NCBI GenBank assembly: GCA_950295325.1
Contig: OX485806.1
Coordinates: forward strand, 2,420,001-2,484,000
DNA: 64,000 bases
Origin: Polytrichum commune
Taxonomy: Eukaryota > Streptophyta > Polytrichopsida > Polytrichales > Polytrichaceae
Direction of reading: 5' to 3'
Position 1 is the first letter of the stretch. Every line of letters begins with the position of its first letter. Both the position numbers and the translations under genes were made by a program. Of this stretch, positions 22,628-33,934 are shown piece after piece. Below the pieces are notes generated by a model. That model did not search any database and had not been told where the DNA came from. It saw nothing but the letters and a program-made list of their open reading frames with translations.

Positions 22628-23393
22628 CTAGGCTCTCGTCAGAGACAGCCTCCGGCTCGGCCTCGTCACCGAGGCGGCGTCGCAGGTGAGAAAGCTCTTG
22701 TGACATGGCCCAAAGGCGGTGTTGCAGACATAAATTCTCTTCCTCCAAGTGCTGGATATGCATCTCTTGATCGGCTACTACCAAGCCATTCTGTCCAAGA
22801 GGAGAATCATCTACATTGAACAACATCTCGAAGCGCTGCAAGCCGTGATCGATTCGTTCTTCCACTTGTTGAACGGAATCAAGAAGAGGATGAGGATGAG
22901 CACAGTGTTCAGTATCAGACTCTCCACAAGATGATAGCCCTGAGTCACGCTCCACGTCATCATCGGCTCGGAGACGGATACATCCATTCATGGAGCCGTA
23001 AGCGTTGACGCCAAGCTCGTTAGCAACCTGACCATTCCCTAGGCTTTTTGTAGGCCACGGAGATGGCGAGATAACAGGTGTAGCAAGAACAGGTGTTTCA
23101 GGTGACAATAATGGCGCGTTTATGCCAAGCTTGCCAGCTCTGATTAGGTAGGAGCTCGTGTTGTAAGGAGCGCGAGGGACTCCTCGGTTCATGAGCGTCT
23201 TCTTATTCTTTCTTCGAGGCTTGTGTCGCCGTGGCAGAAGTGGACGCTTTGCATAACGATGAGGATAAAATCTCGTAGGAACCTGCCACTCTAACGAGGA
23301 GCTCACCCCCCACGGGCTTTGCTGCTTCTTGTTATTACACGGAGGAGGGAGTGGCACCGTCAACCAGTCTCGTTGCTTCGAGGGAAATTCCAT
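22620..23393 (-). CDS. HEXIM-like protein (putative 7SK-dependent P-TEFb inhibitor)
   Basis: An uninterrupted 257-residue frame; the ATG directly follows an in-frame TAG, which fixes the start. Seen: a basic cluster at about 46-65 (RYAKRPLLPRRHKPRRKNKK), then GVPRAPYNTSSYLI at 71-84, an acidic patch at 143-163 (ADDDVERD, ESDTEH), a helical stretch at 170-190 and a leucine-rich coiled coil at about 205-242 (HIQHLEEENLCLQHRL). In animal HEXIM1/2 a basic region binds 7SK RNA, the PYNT motif with a nearby Phe contacts and inhibits CDK9/cyclin T, and a C-terminal coiled coil dimerises. The order here is the same, with Tyr82 in place of the Phe. Animal HEXIM1 is also intronless, but larger (about 360 residues). 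Function is inferred from motif order. It is alone, and transposons lie on both sides. Confidence 0.75.
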   Translation of the reverse strand: MEFPSKQRDWLTVPLPPPCNNKKQQSPWGVSSSLEWQVPTRFYPHRYAKRPLLPRRHKPRRKNKKTLMNRGVPRAPYNTSSYLIRAGKLGINAPLLSPETPVLATPVISPSPWPTKSLGNGQVANELGVNAYGSMNGCIRLRADDDVERDSGLSSCGESDTEHCAHPHPLLDSVQQVEERIDHGLQRFEMLFNVDDSPLGQNGLVVADQEMHIQHLEEENLCLQHRLWAMSQELSHLRRRLGDEAEPEAVSDESLAT

Positions 23394-24340
23394 CTAAACT
23401 ATGGCCGATTTTTTCACCCGTTCTCAAACACTTGCTTACGAGTAAGTAACGGCAGGGGATACACACACAGCAAGCAGAGTAGCAAGAACCAGCTATTATC
23501 CAGTTCGCTTGCTGCCTTCACCTCTAGAATCTCCACACACACACAAGCTACAGAAACCGCGCCAGATTTGCTTCAACCAAGTTAACACAACCTTAATGCT
23601 CGCCTCCTAAGCCTCAAACACACACTCAACCACGAAAGAGGCACGTCTACAAGACTCAAGCACCACCTCAACCTCCAAAAAGGCAACAAAAAACTTGAAC
23701 TCGCAAATCTTAAGCAAACAAAATCAAGGAACTCTCAATCGAAGCCACGGCACAGCACTCCACGATGCCCGCTGCTCCACCACGCCTCCACAGCCTCTAG
23801 TTGTGCAAGAAAAACTCCCCGAGGCGCCTACAGAAGCAATACTGGACGATTTTTCGAAGTGATTTGTTCGCAAAAAAGAGAGTAGAGTGCAAGACCAGGT
23901 TGATGAGGTCGCAGGAGAGGAGATGTTCAGCCAAATGGCGCTCTGGATCGACGAGAAGGTTGAGAAATACGCAAGAGCGAGAGGCCAGACAGAAGCACAG
24001 GCCAAAAGGTACTGACTGAACTCGGAGGGGGATCGGGAGAGACGCTATAACTACCTGTCGTCCCCCATGTCGCACTCCCGTTGGATGGCACTATGCCACG
24101 CCAGAATGGGTCGTGGCCAATGAGCGCGCCTCCTTCAAACCCCCCTTACGGATTCCCTAGATTACATACTACTTTCTAAGCTCTAATGCATAATGCACTT
24201 AATCCCATTGCAAGCCGAGGAGAGGAAGGATTGCCCTACCCTAAGTTAACACACCTCTCTAAAACCCCATCAACCTTTTAGTGCATTCTAAACGCTTTAT
24301 TATAATGTCTCGAAGGCTAACACTAAACGTCTTGTTTAGT
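23394..24340 (-). promoter_or_regulatory. upstream region of the HEXIM-like gene
   Basis: Upstream of the minus-strand start lie CA-rich tracts (about 23461-23470 and 23533-23545) and a relatively GC-rich zone up to about 24150, unlike the AT-rich DNA beyond. This suggests that leader and promoter lie here. No TATA box or transcription start was assigned. Frames inside it are not convincing genes. Confidence 0.35.
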
Positions 24341-24699
24341 ATGGTTCACACTAATCATCAACAATATATATAAATTTTCTTGCAATTTATCGGGTGGCAA
24401 CGACTTAGAGAGGATATCATATGACACTACATGTTGCATCACAAGTCACCAATTTGAATGCAACATGTAATCGGATTTTTGGTTGTGTAAGAAGCTTACA
24501 CTATACACAAGTCAATCAATGCAAGGACCCGGACTAATGAGCACGCTTCTTTCAAACTTGTTTATAAGTTTATGAGGCAAGATACTATTTGATGTATCTA
24601 TTGCATTCGATGCAATGTAATGTCCTAGCACACCTCTCAAAAGCCCCGTAGTGTATTCTAATTCATGATTTTACCACTTTCCATATCTCAAAGACCGGT

Positions 24700-24900
24700 G
24701 AGCTATGTGAGGAGCCTATAACCTATGTGTGTGTCATTTGGTTTGTTCTTCATGTTCGCTAACTCCTACCCATTAGATTTACACAACAAAACTCGTGTTG
24801 CATCAGCAAATCTACAATAAAACGTATACAAAACCGGATTGAAAATCGGAAATTTCTTGATTTAGTTATGATTATCATAAGTGCATGTCTCCTTCTTTAT
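24700..24900. repeat. dispersed repeat, inverted copy of 20-140
   Basis: Contains AACTCCTACCCATTAGATTT, TGTTGCATCAGCAAATCTAC and AACTAAAT-type pieces as complements of the repeat at the left edge of the window, in reversed order. The neighbouring DNA also holds two similar pieces, 'cacctctctaaaaccccat' near 24250 and 'cacctctcaaaagccccgt' near 24631, so the repeat may be longer. Confidence 0.5.
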
Positions 24901-27877
24901 AACTAAATATATAGGTCCTCGCAATTGTGTTCATTGTTGAGTTTAGAGAAGTTGTTAATATTTGAAAATGTAGTCCAATATCTTTTAAAAATGTGTCTTT
25001 ATGATGTTTGCTCTTTCATCCTCACCAAACTACATACCAATCGAATATAGAAATATGATTAAGAAAATGAGCCACTTAAGGATCCATCTACCTTTAAGTT
25101 ACTCCGTGTGGTGGAGTTAAAGAGTGCTTCAAACCATGGTGTATATAAGAAGGCTATATGGCAATGAGAGAGCCATGGCATGGCTTCCACAAAGCAAGTT
25201 GAGAATGGGGATGTGTTGTATATGTTGCCGTATCTTGGTTGATAGGTCCCAATCAATAACTGAATCCTTTCACAATATCTATAATGGGTCCAACTTTAAG
25301 CGTTCCCATGTCTCCTATAGTGATGAGTTAGGTGGGAACCGGTTATGAAAGTCATATAGTGAGAGGTTGTTTGGTGGGCTTGGTCATAATAAGGCTTCGG
25401 TGTATAATGAGCTATGGCATTTATGAAACATGTGATAATAAAGATCCATGGCACCAACCTTTTTGGGGTCCACAACCAAAGAATATTCACTATTGAGCAA
25501 TCGTATTGGTCAAGAGCATAATATTGGACTAAAGATTCTTCTCACTGGTAAGTGAAGAAACAAATCCTCTTAATTCAAGCTTTAATTATGTCCACCAAGG
25601 AGTCTTTGGATCCAAAGTTCTCTGGCCCTAAAGTGCTACTTTACATTTTGACATGCTAACCCGAATTCCTAAACTCCCGTATTTATTTTTAACTCTTGAC
25701 CACCAAATTGCTCGAGTTTGAAGTTTTCACTACCAACATATGAATCCTAGACAATTGACATGCATCACTCGAAGAAACATGCAAATCTAATATTACGGTT
25801 GATTAATAAAATTTCTAGTGATGCATGATAATTTTTCAGTGACACGTGTCAATTGCATGTTACGCATATGCTTGTAGTAATTTTCTTTGGACTTGGAATT
25901 GACACACAATTGACAAAGAGTGTGCTTCCTCCGTTACAAGGCTGACCTTGCTGGGTTTCAAGCTTATGCCATGTCCACTACATTGTGGAGTCCAAATTTG
26001 GATGCAAAGAGGGTCCAAATCCAAATATAAATCTCCCTATGCAAATTGAACACCTTGGGTTGAACAACTATGTATCTTGTTTCACATTGCTTGTACTTTT
26101 ACGGGCGGCCTGATGTGCTTTTAGTCCATTAGCATTTTCAACTTCTTGGACTTTAAAATCAATTTCATTTCATCCAAGGCACATAATTTTAGTGGATGTG
26201 TTTCTCTTAACATGACGAGGCCCACTTTTGTGGTTAGGGGTTGAACACATGCAACCAATCTTGAGTTGCCTTAGGGCCACATTGTATGTAGTGGTTCCTA
26301 AACCCCATAGAACAATAGCTAGCCTTGTTAACCCCGTCAAAACTTTATCTCTTGTTAAAGTTTATGTTTGCTCACATTGTTCATGTTCGCTATCACATAC
26401 AAGGGGTTGAGGTCTACTTGGTCCCACCCATGCTTCCGTTGTTCCCTCTTAATCCGCCCTTGTTTATCTGAAACTCTCAATTCAACATTTCATATGAAAA
26501 ATCGGTTCATAACAATGTAATGTGGCACATGATAGAAAAATATTGTTATGTGATTAATGTGAACATTCAGATTGATAGAAATATCAAGTTTACAAGTCCT
26601 ACCTATAAGTGTAAATTAGTGATTGTAGTGCAAAGAATAACACCTCTTGAAGGTTCTTGTGCTATTATATGTATGCACACAATTTCCCTCCATTTCTCAA
26701 GCATCTTAGTGTTGCAGTGATTGACCTACTTGGGAGTCAATTTTTTATACTTGTCCTAGGCAACTATCGACATGCCAATTCATGTCTTGTTCATGTTCAC
26801 ATGCAAGTTTGCTTCCTCCACATGTTCTACATGATCATATGAACCAATGACCAATAGACTTTTTCTTTCCCCTCCGCTTCTAACGTTCTCATTCCCCAAA
26901 CCCCATCTCACATTGGGTGACATTTAGCCCCAATTTAGCCAAAAGTACGAGATGGATAACATGTTAGTCAAAGGTGCATGAAATGCCCTTTAAAGATGAT
27001 GGACATGTTTAGACCCTGTCTCTTTAGCCATGCTACCCCTATAAAAGTTGCCAAGTCAAGCTATTTGTGGCCATAATGAATATTAAATAAAATGTGGAAA
27101 AAAAATGTTAGACACCCTTCTCCCAAATTCAAAACATTTAGCGCAATTGAAATAATTACTTAATATATGGAATGAAGTAATAATCTACAACAATATGTGT
27201 AGTTAGGTTGTCCCATGCTAATTTATTGACATTCCACACTATTTTGAATTATTAATATCATGATAACAAAATACATGAAGTGTTTTTAGATCATGGTTGC
27301 TATATAGATGAACAAACCGCTACTCACAACAGTGTTTTGCCCTATTATTATATGTGGCCAATTCTAGTTGGATGTCCAACCAAGGCTAGACTTTGGCTCA
27401 TTTAAGAGACCACTTTAGATCAACACTCACTTACAATTGGATTCCACTTGAAGAGCAAGTTACTAATACCATAGAATCACAACACATATGTGAGTGGATC
27501 AAGTTGGTTGCCAGACTTTGGCCCATTTCATCGACCACCCTAGGTCTCTTCCCTCATGGTAGAGCCAATAAAACAAACTTATGAGTTTTTTGTAATATGA
27601 TTTTGACCCAAGGCCATGTTCACGAGTAAGAGGCAACCCGTTTGTGAAGGCGGCCTAATTCGCACATATTAGTATAGTGATTTGTTCTTTTTTTCTTCCC
27701 CGAGTGGTGAGAGTTTGATACCTTGTAGATTTTAGCTTGCATATGTTAGAATTAATCAATCTATGACACATCACTTGCATTCTTTGAATTTCCAAAAGCC
27801 AACCTTGAAATCCCCCCACCATATTCTCAATTCTCTATTTAGGGTTCGGATTGGGGCTAGGATTGGTTGTGTTCTTA
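24901..27877. other. intergenic DNA, no gene seen
   Basis: No gene was recognised. The segment near 27215-27285 (from 'ccatgctaatttattgacat' to 'aacaaaatacatgaagtg') has a diverged copy near 59625-59695. Two similar pieces near 27385 and 27508 ('agactttggc.catttcatc') suggest an old local duplication. Confidence 0.4.
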
Positions 27878-28373
27878 GGGCCGCTTTACACACAAGACCG
27901 AGGACCCATGACCATTGCACTTCAAGCACTCTCATTGGTGGAAAGGGTAGAGCTAGTCCAAGTTCACTTCACACTATGCTTGAGGGACCAATATTGTAAG
28001 TGAATGCAAGATGGTTGTAAAGTCTACATGGATTCCTACATGGCATTGAATGGACCATGTTACATGGTCACTTGGACTATTTTAAAAACTACCTCTTGGA
28101 GGTAGGCCTACAATAAAAACCAGTTGACCATGATACTCCAAAATTCTCACAACCATTGGTTTATTATATTTTATCATGTGTGAGGACCCCACATGGATAG
28201 ATTCATTGAAATAGCATTTGGCTGAGGACCTAGTCACATACGACCTCACGCCACACTTGAAGGCCCATGACCACACTACATGATTTTGGAAGTGTCTTGG
28301 ACGGCCTTTGGACAATTCTTATGGGCTCTCTCGATTTCATGGTCATGGCTCTTGGCTTGTGTGTGAAATGGCC
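27878..28373. mobile_element. PIF/Harbinger-like MITE, family 1, copy A
   Basis: About 496 bp. The left end GGGCCGCTTTACACACAAGA and right end CTTGTGTGTGAAATGGCC are inverted. It is alignable along its length with copies at 43901-44401 and 61653-62150, for example CTCATTGGTGGAAA, TCCAAGTTCACTTCACAC, ATGGATTCCTACATGGCAT and CCTCTTGGAGGTAGGCCTA. TTA lies before the left end and TTC after the right, so the TSD has decayed. This is the most diverged copy. Confidence 0.8.
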
Positions 28374-28552
28374 TTCGACCAATTATGTAGCTTCCTTTAG
28401 ACACCTTTTAATGTACCACTCCTTTTAGGTTCCCCTCCCAACCAATGAGTGAGCTTCGATTCCATAAGAATTCTCTTACTCGTTCCTTTAGGTTCCCATG
28501 TTGTTGAGGAAGAGACGAGTGCCAGGAGCTTATGCTTGAGGCTTGAACCTTA

Positions 28553-28931
28553 GGGCATGTTTACACTAAACATATTAGGCCATGGCTCAAGAAAATCCTT
28601 GAGTTCTCATTGGTTGAGAGTGTCATGGGTCCCTGCTTTAGGTTTACATAAGGGCGCTTTTGGACTACAACCCTAAGCATTTTCAATGGGTGAGATGTTT
28701 TACATGGAATCTCACACAACAAGTATGGATAATATATGTTTGCCAATTGTTATAAGGGGTTTTTTTGGGACCACTCTCGAAGCTAGGCTCGGTGGAATAT
28801 GTGGTGGGAAGTCGGGTTTACATGAAGGCTTTTGACTTCCAAAAGACTTTGGGCTATAGTCCATGGACTTCTCTATGCTCTCGTCCAAAAAGTGGGGTGC
28901 CATGACCTAATGCCTTTAGTGTGACATGCCC
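28553..28931. mobile_element. 379-bp MITE, GGGCATG ends
   Basis: The left end GGGCATGTTTACACTAAACA continues to TTAGGCCATGG; the right end reads CCATGACCTAATGCC and TTTAGTGTGACATGCCC. These are inverted repeats of about 34 bp with a few mismatches. TTA flanks the left and TCA the right, consistent with a decayed 3-bp PIF/Harbinger TSD. Non-coding. Core TTTACACTA is shared with other elements in the window. Confidence 0.65.
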
Positions 28932-29189
28932 TCAATAAGAATGTACGTTGAAATGTGTACATTGAGATGTGCAATTAGGTTGCCTTTGCGAATAGGCTGC
29001 CTCGTTACCTATGCAAATTACCTTGGGCTAAAATCATATTTTAAAAACTTATAAATTTGTTTATTCATCCATAAAGTGGTCATATTCTATAGACAATTTA
29101 TGTATATTGTTGGGAAGTTTTCATGCTTTACCTTCTCCCCTTCTTCTCGCCCACAATAACGTTTGGCCAATTATATATATATAGTTGGT

Positions 29190-30265
29190 TTTTCAAAACT
29201 TTTACAAAGTTTGAACTTCCTCTTTTCAGAGGCCAAATCCTTCAATTTCTTCTTCTTTGTAATACAAGGGTGGGTGGGTGGGAATATCCACAAGATTCTT
29301 TCTACGTCTCTTGCATCTTTCTATTTGATAGCATAGTACCACATTGCATAATAGAGTCATTTGCATAATGTCTCATTGTATGTGTTGTACCACATATACA
29401 CTTTGTACCATAACCTAGTTTGCCTTGCAAGAATATATATCTTATTTGGGATTTTTGCTATCATATGGTATTCAACACCCAATGTTTGATTTTGACTATC
29501 CCATGCTTTGGAAGTTAATTGCCAACCTTCTTGCCTCTCTATCAAGAACGTCTAACTAGATCACCACGTGTATATTGTACTTACTAAGGAGATGTACCTA
29601 GTAACCTCAACCAATATTTGTGCATAAAATGTCATGATCACAATACATCACTGCATTGAATGTGTGAAGGGCTTGCCTCACTTGTGCCCATGCAACCAAC
29701 CAACAAATAATTGAGGATTAGTTACGTACACGAGGTAAATAATAACAGGTCCCAATTGTTATCCATGTCGCACACACTTAGTCCATTTCAAATGCACCAA
29801 AATATTTCAAAATACATCACTCATTATAAAACAACATATGGGTGTTCAAACGTGTTCCTTGGCCATGATTGGGTTACTCCAAGTAGAATACTCCTCTTGG
29901 TGATGAGCCATAGTTACTCTTCCTTCTAGCACGTATCTATTACCCTAATGTGTATACACAAAGCGCGCTGCACCTCACTTGCGTGAATGGAAAAAGTGTT
30001 ATTTTTAGGGTTAAGGGTTTATATTGGAGTAGTTACATATGGTAAGTTCTCGTAACCCTGTTTTTACTTCATTCATCTATATCTTTGTTACATGTATCCA
30101 ATCCATGATAAGTATGATTTCTTTCCATGTATGTAGACATAGTATCATTTGAGTTTATATCATCTATTTTATATAGATGACCTTTGCTAGGTTTATTAAT
30201 GTAAGAGTTTAAACTTGATTTTTTTATGTAACATGGCATTGAGAGAGAGAGAGAGAGAGAGAGAG
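29190..30265 (+). repeat. ~1.1-kb dispersed repeat, copy 1 of a tandem pair
   Basis: Starts at TTTTCAAAACTTTTACAAAG and ends in a (GA)n run at 30241-30265. It aligns over its whole length with the next copy: TTTGAACTTCCT, TACAAGGG.GGGTGGGTGGG, TTTGATTTTGACT, CACAATACATCA, CAACCAACAAA, CTTGGCCATG.TTGGGT, GTAGAATACTCCTCTTGGTG and CTTGCGTGAATGG. No protein was recognised, so the class is unknown. Confidence 0.7.
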
Positions 30266-31355
30266 CGTTGACTTTTCAAAACTTTTACACAGTTTGAACT
30301 TCCTATTTTCATAGGCCAAATCCTTTAGTTTCTTCATCATTGTAATACAAGGGCGGGTGGGTGGGAATTTCCACTAGACTCTTTGTATTTCTTTTGCATC
30401 TTCATATTTGGTAACACAATAACATTTTGCATAGTAGATGTTTGCAATTATGCCTAACTGGAAGTGTTGTACAACATAGACAATTTGTATCTTAACCTAA
30501 TTTGCTTTGCAAGAATATGTACCTTACTTAGGTATATGCTATCAAACGGTATCCAACAACAAATGTTTGATTTTGACTGCCCCAAACATTGGAAGTTTAA
30601 TCACCTATCTTCTTGCATCATCCCAAAGCATATATAGCTAATCCACCACATGTATGTAGTACTTACAATGGAAATGTTCCTAGTAACTTCAACCACTAGA
30701 TATGCGTAAAATGTCAAAATCACAATACATCATTGTATTGAAGGTGTGAAGGGCATGCCTCACCTATGCCCATGCATCCAACCAACAAACATTTGAGGAT
30801 TAGTTACATACACGATGTAAATAACAACATGACCCAGTTGTTATCCATGTCATACACGTTTAAACTACATCAAATGCATTGTAATAATTCAAATTACAAT
30901 ACTCATAGTACCATGACATATGAGTGTTCAAACTTGTGCCTTGGCCATGGTTGGGTCACTACAAGTAGAATACTCCTCTTGGTGATTAGCCCTAATTTCT
31001 CTCACTTTTACCACATATCTACTACTCCAGTGAGTACACACAAAGCCACCCTCACCTCACACTTGCGTGAATGGTAAAAAAAGAGGTTTCTTTTAGGGTT
31101 ATGGGTTTATCTTGGAGTTCTTACCTATAGTAAGTTTCTTCAAACCCTATTTTTATCATGGGTGAGAGACGTGGGTCACGATTGTAACTATGGTTATTTT
31201 GCTTCATTCATCTACATCCTTGTTACATTTCCATCATGGTAAGTATGACCACTTTCCATGTATTTATATTTAGGATCCCCTAAGTATATAATCATCTTTT
31301 TTTGTAAAGAAGACAATTGCTAGGTATATTAATGTAAGAGTTGACAACCAAATGT

Positions 31356-31392
<37 letters not shown>
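30266..31392 (+). repeat. ~1.1-kb dispersed repeat, copy 2 of a tandem pair
   Basis: Begins right after the (GA)n run of copy 1, with TTGACTTTTCAAAACTTTTA, and ends in its own (AG)n run at 31357-31392. Copies 1 and 2 are in the same orientation and have diverged by many substitutions and short indels. Inverted relatives occupy about 41240-43380. Confidence 0.7.
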
Positions 31393-31393
<1 letters not shown>

Positions 31394-33199
31394 ACTTTTA
31401 TTTTATCATTCAACTTTTTGGAAAATGTCAGCCGCCCAACACATTGAGAACGTTGTTCCTCGTATCAAAAGTGTTCAAGAAGAAAAAGAAAAAAAGAACG
31501 TCAAAATCTTTTACCTTGACATGTGATGTCCTTTCACGGCTTCCTCTCATGTCCGCGTGAATATGAAAGTGTATCAAAAGTGTTCACATGCTTCCACCAA
31601 CTTCCGAGTCCACTAAAATCTATGTCACAATCTTCCACTTCCATACCTATGGAGTGTGCCATAGTTTAGCTCCATTTTCAAAACATTATTCTAGTACCAC
31701 ATGCTTGGTTAGGTACTTGAAAACACAAGGTTAGGTTTTGAACGCATTGTGAAATTTGGGTTAACACTTATGATCATGTGGTCTTACCACTATGTTGCCT
31801 ATGGCAATTAGTGTGGGCACATGTATTGTGTGTCACCCCAAATTACCTAGTAGTGTGGCTCACATTATACAACAACACATGTGAAAATAGAGTGCAATTC
31901 AACTAGTTATATATGTCATGTCTTCATGATATATCCACCTCCATCCCATAGGTTGGAAGTCTTTCAAGCAATGGTTTTTAATTTTTTTTAATTTTTAATT
32001 ATCATAAAAACTTAAGCCTAGGATTGTGGCCTCTGATGTTAAATATTTTGCGTTGGCAACTAATATGCACCCCCATTACTATTCCCAATGTTTTCAGTGG
32101 GGAAATAAGCTCGAAAGTGTGACCCACAATATTATCATAATCAAGTTAGTTCTCTTCCTCTGTATGTTTTTATGATCTATTGTGACGATGGACTTATCCA
32201 AGTTTATGATTTGAGAACCATCTAGTGGAAGAGAACCAACAATGCCATCACACAAATCTTGTACTGCAAGTAAAGTTGGGCATGTCCATACCATCATTCA
32301 ACAACTTGTGTTTGTTATCTTTGGTGGAATGTAATTGCAAATGAGAAGCCACAATCTCATCAACAAAGAAAGTATGCAACCCAATTGTGGGTACCTCCAA
32401 CTCCATAACACGATTGTATTTGTTGGATTGGCTCAGGAATTGTCTCATTCAACTAGCAATTGTGAAACGTAATGACTACCATTTCGAATTTCAAAATCAA
32501 TGTTGAGATGCACAAGCTATGAAAGGTCTAGTGAAGACCGATTGTCTCTTCTAGACGGTCTTATAGACACTCCCAATTGTGTTAACTATCAAACCTAGAA
32601 AGGTGTCTACATTTGGAGCACATAGTTCAATCACATCATTACACGTGTATGTTTAGTGTATGGTCTTAACTATGAGCCTTGCCACATACCACCCAAATAT
32701 AGGTTCCCAATTGAGAAGAGTGACCACAAAATTCCCATGTCATACCTTAGCACAAATGTTTGCACCAATATCATATTAGTATTAAAATTTAATCATGGAA
32801 CCCTCATGTATATACAACAAGGAAAATACTTCTCCTAATTTTGGTAGGACAAGGAAGTTTGAGGGTGTTTTAAATTTTGATACAATTTACTTCTATATAC
32901 CAGACAAGAACCTTTATATACAAGTAAATTTACCTTAATATTAATATGGTATTAGAATGGTATGGACCAAAATAATAACATGTGTATATATTGATAATGT
33001 CATCAAGTTATACCCACCAAATATCAGTTATTGACCGGTGTTACAAATCGATGTCAATCATGCAAGTTCTTTGTAAGTTTGTTGATTTCGCATTAATAGT
33101 GTATATCCCATCGGTATTGTGCACCCGTGAAGATATTCCAACATAAATGGGCATATCTAGTAAGGCTTATCATAAGCAATGTTGTCTCGTGGAAGGAAT
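31393..33199. other. AT-rich intergenic DNA, unrecognised open frames
   Basis: Two overlapping minus-strand frames (32094-32297 and 32248-32448) could be one broken frame, sharing 'DGMDMPN' and 'DLCDGIVGS' segments, but no family was recognised. Nothing else was identified. Confidence 0.35.
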
Positions 33200-33824
33200 G
33201 GGTGCAAGCACGGTAAAGTGGACAACTCCTGATCCATGCCTAGTGTTAAGTGAAAGTGATTCAATTTTATGTACTAACTTTGAATCTTGTGAAGAAAAAA
33301 ATCATTGACATCTTAAAAACATATTGATGTGCAAAGCCAAGCAATTTATGATGACAAAGAAAAATTCCAAGAAAAGTCTACATGTTTTAGAAGACATTGC
33401 AAGTGGTGTGCAAGTAGGTGATATTGAACAAGTGATTGTTTAAAGTTTGTTTAAAATATGATAAAATTACATTAAATTTATGGTTTTTTACAAAGGCTTG
33501 TGATGATGCCCTCGAGTAGACAATGAATTCAAGGCATATATAAAAAATTCCAACTTCATAATAGTTAAGGTCATGAAATGTACATCCAAAACTAGACTCA
33601 ATCATTTGCTTCTGAGCATCACTTTTGACGCTAAGTATTGAAGATCTCAACTTAATATTCTACATTTGAGTATTTAACACAACAATAAAGGTCGTCATAA
33701 GAAAAGAAAAAAATTCAATTTAAATAATGATTTGATACTACTTTACGCCTTTGACAAAAAAAAAGAAGGGATGGTTTTAGTATATTGGAGCATTCTTTTG
33801 GTCCACTTTACCATGCTTGCACCC
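33200..33824. mobile_element. possible 625-bp element with 24-bp inverted ends
   Basis: GGGTGCAAGCACGGTAAAGT plus GGAC at 33200-33223 faces its complement at 33801-33824 with one mismatch in 24. Between them is AT-rich DNA with one 87-residue minus-strand frame (33387-33650) of unknown nature. AAT precedes the left end and AAA follows the right, so a TSD is not proved. Confidence 0.5.
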
Positions 33825-33908
33825 AAATACTAAAGTGGAATGGGCACAAAACTAAGATTCTAGTCAACATGAACAAAATACTCACACCAAACCAAAAACA
33901 AAAAAACA

Positions 33909-33934
33909 AAACACACACACACACACACACACAC
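33909..33934. repeat. (AC)n microsatellite
   Basis: A run of about 13 AC dinucleotides. Confidence 0.9.
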
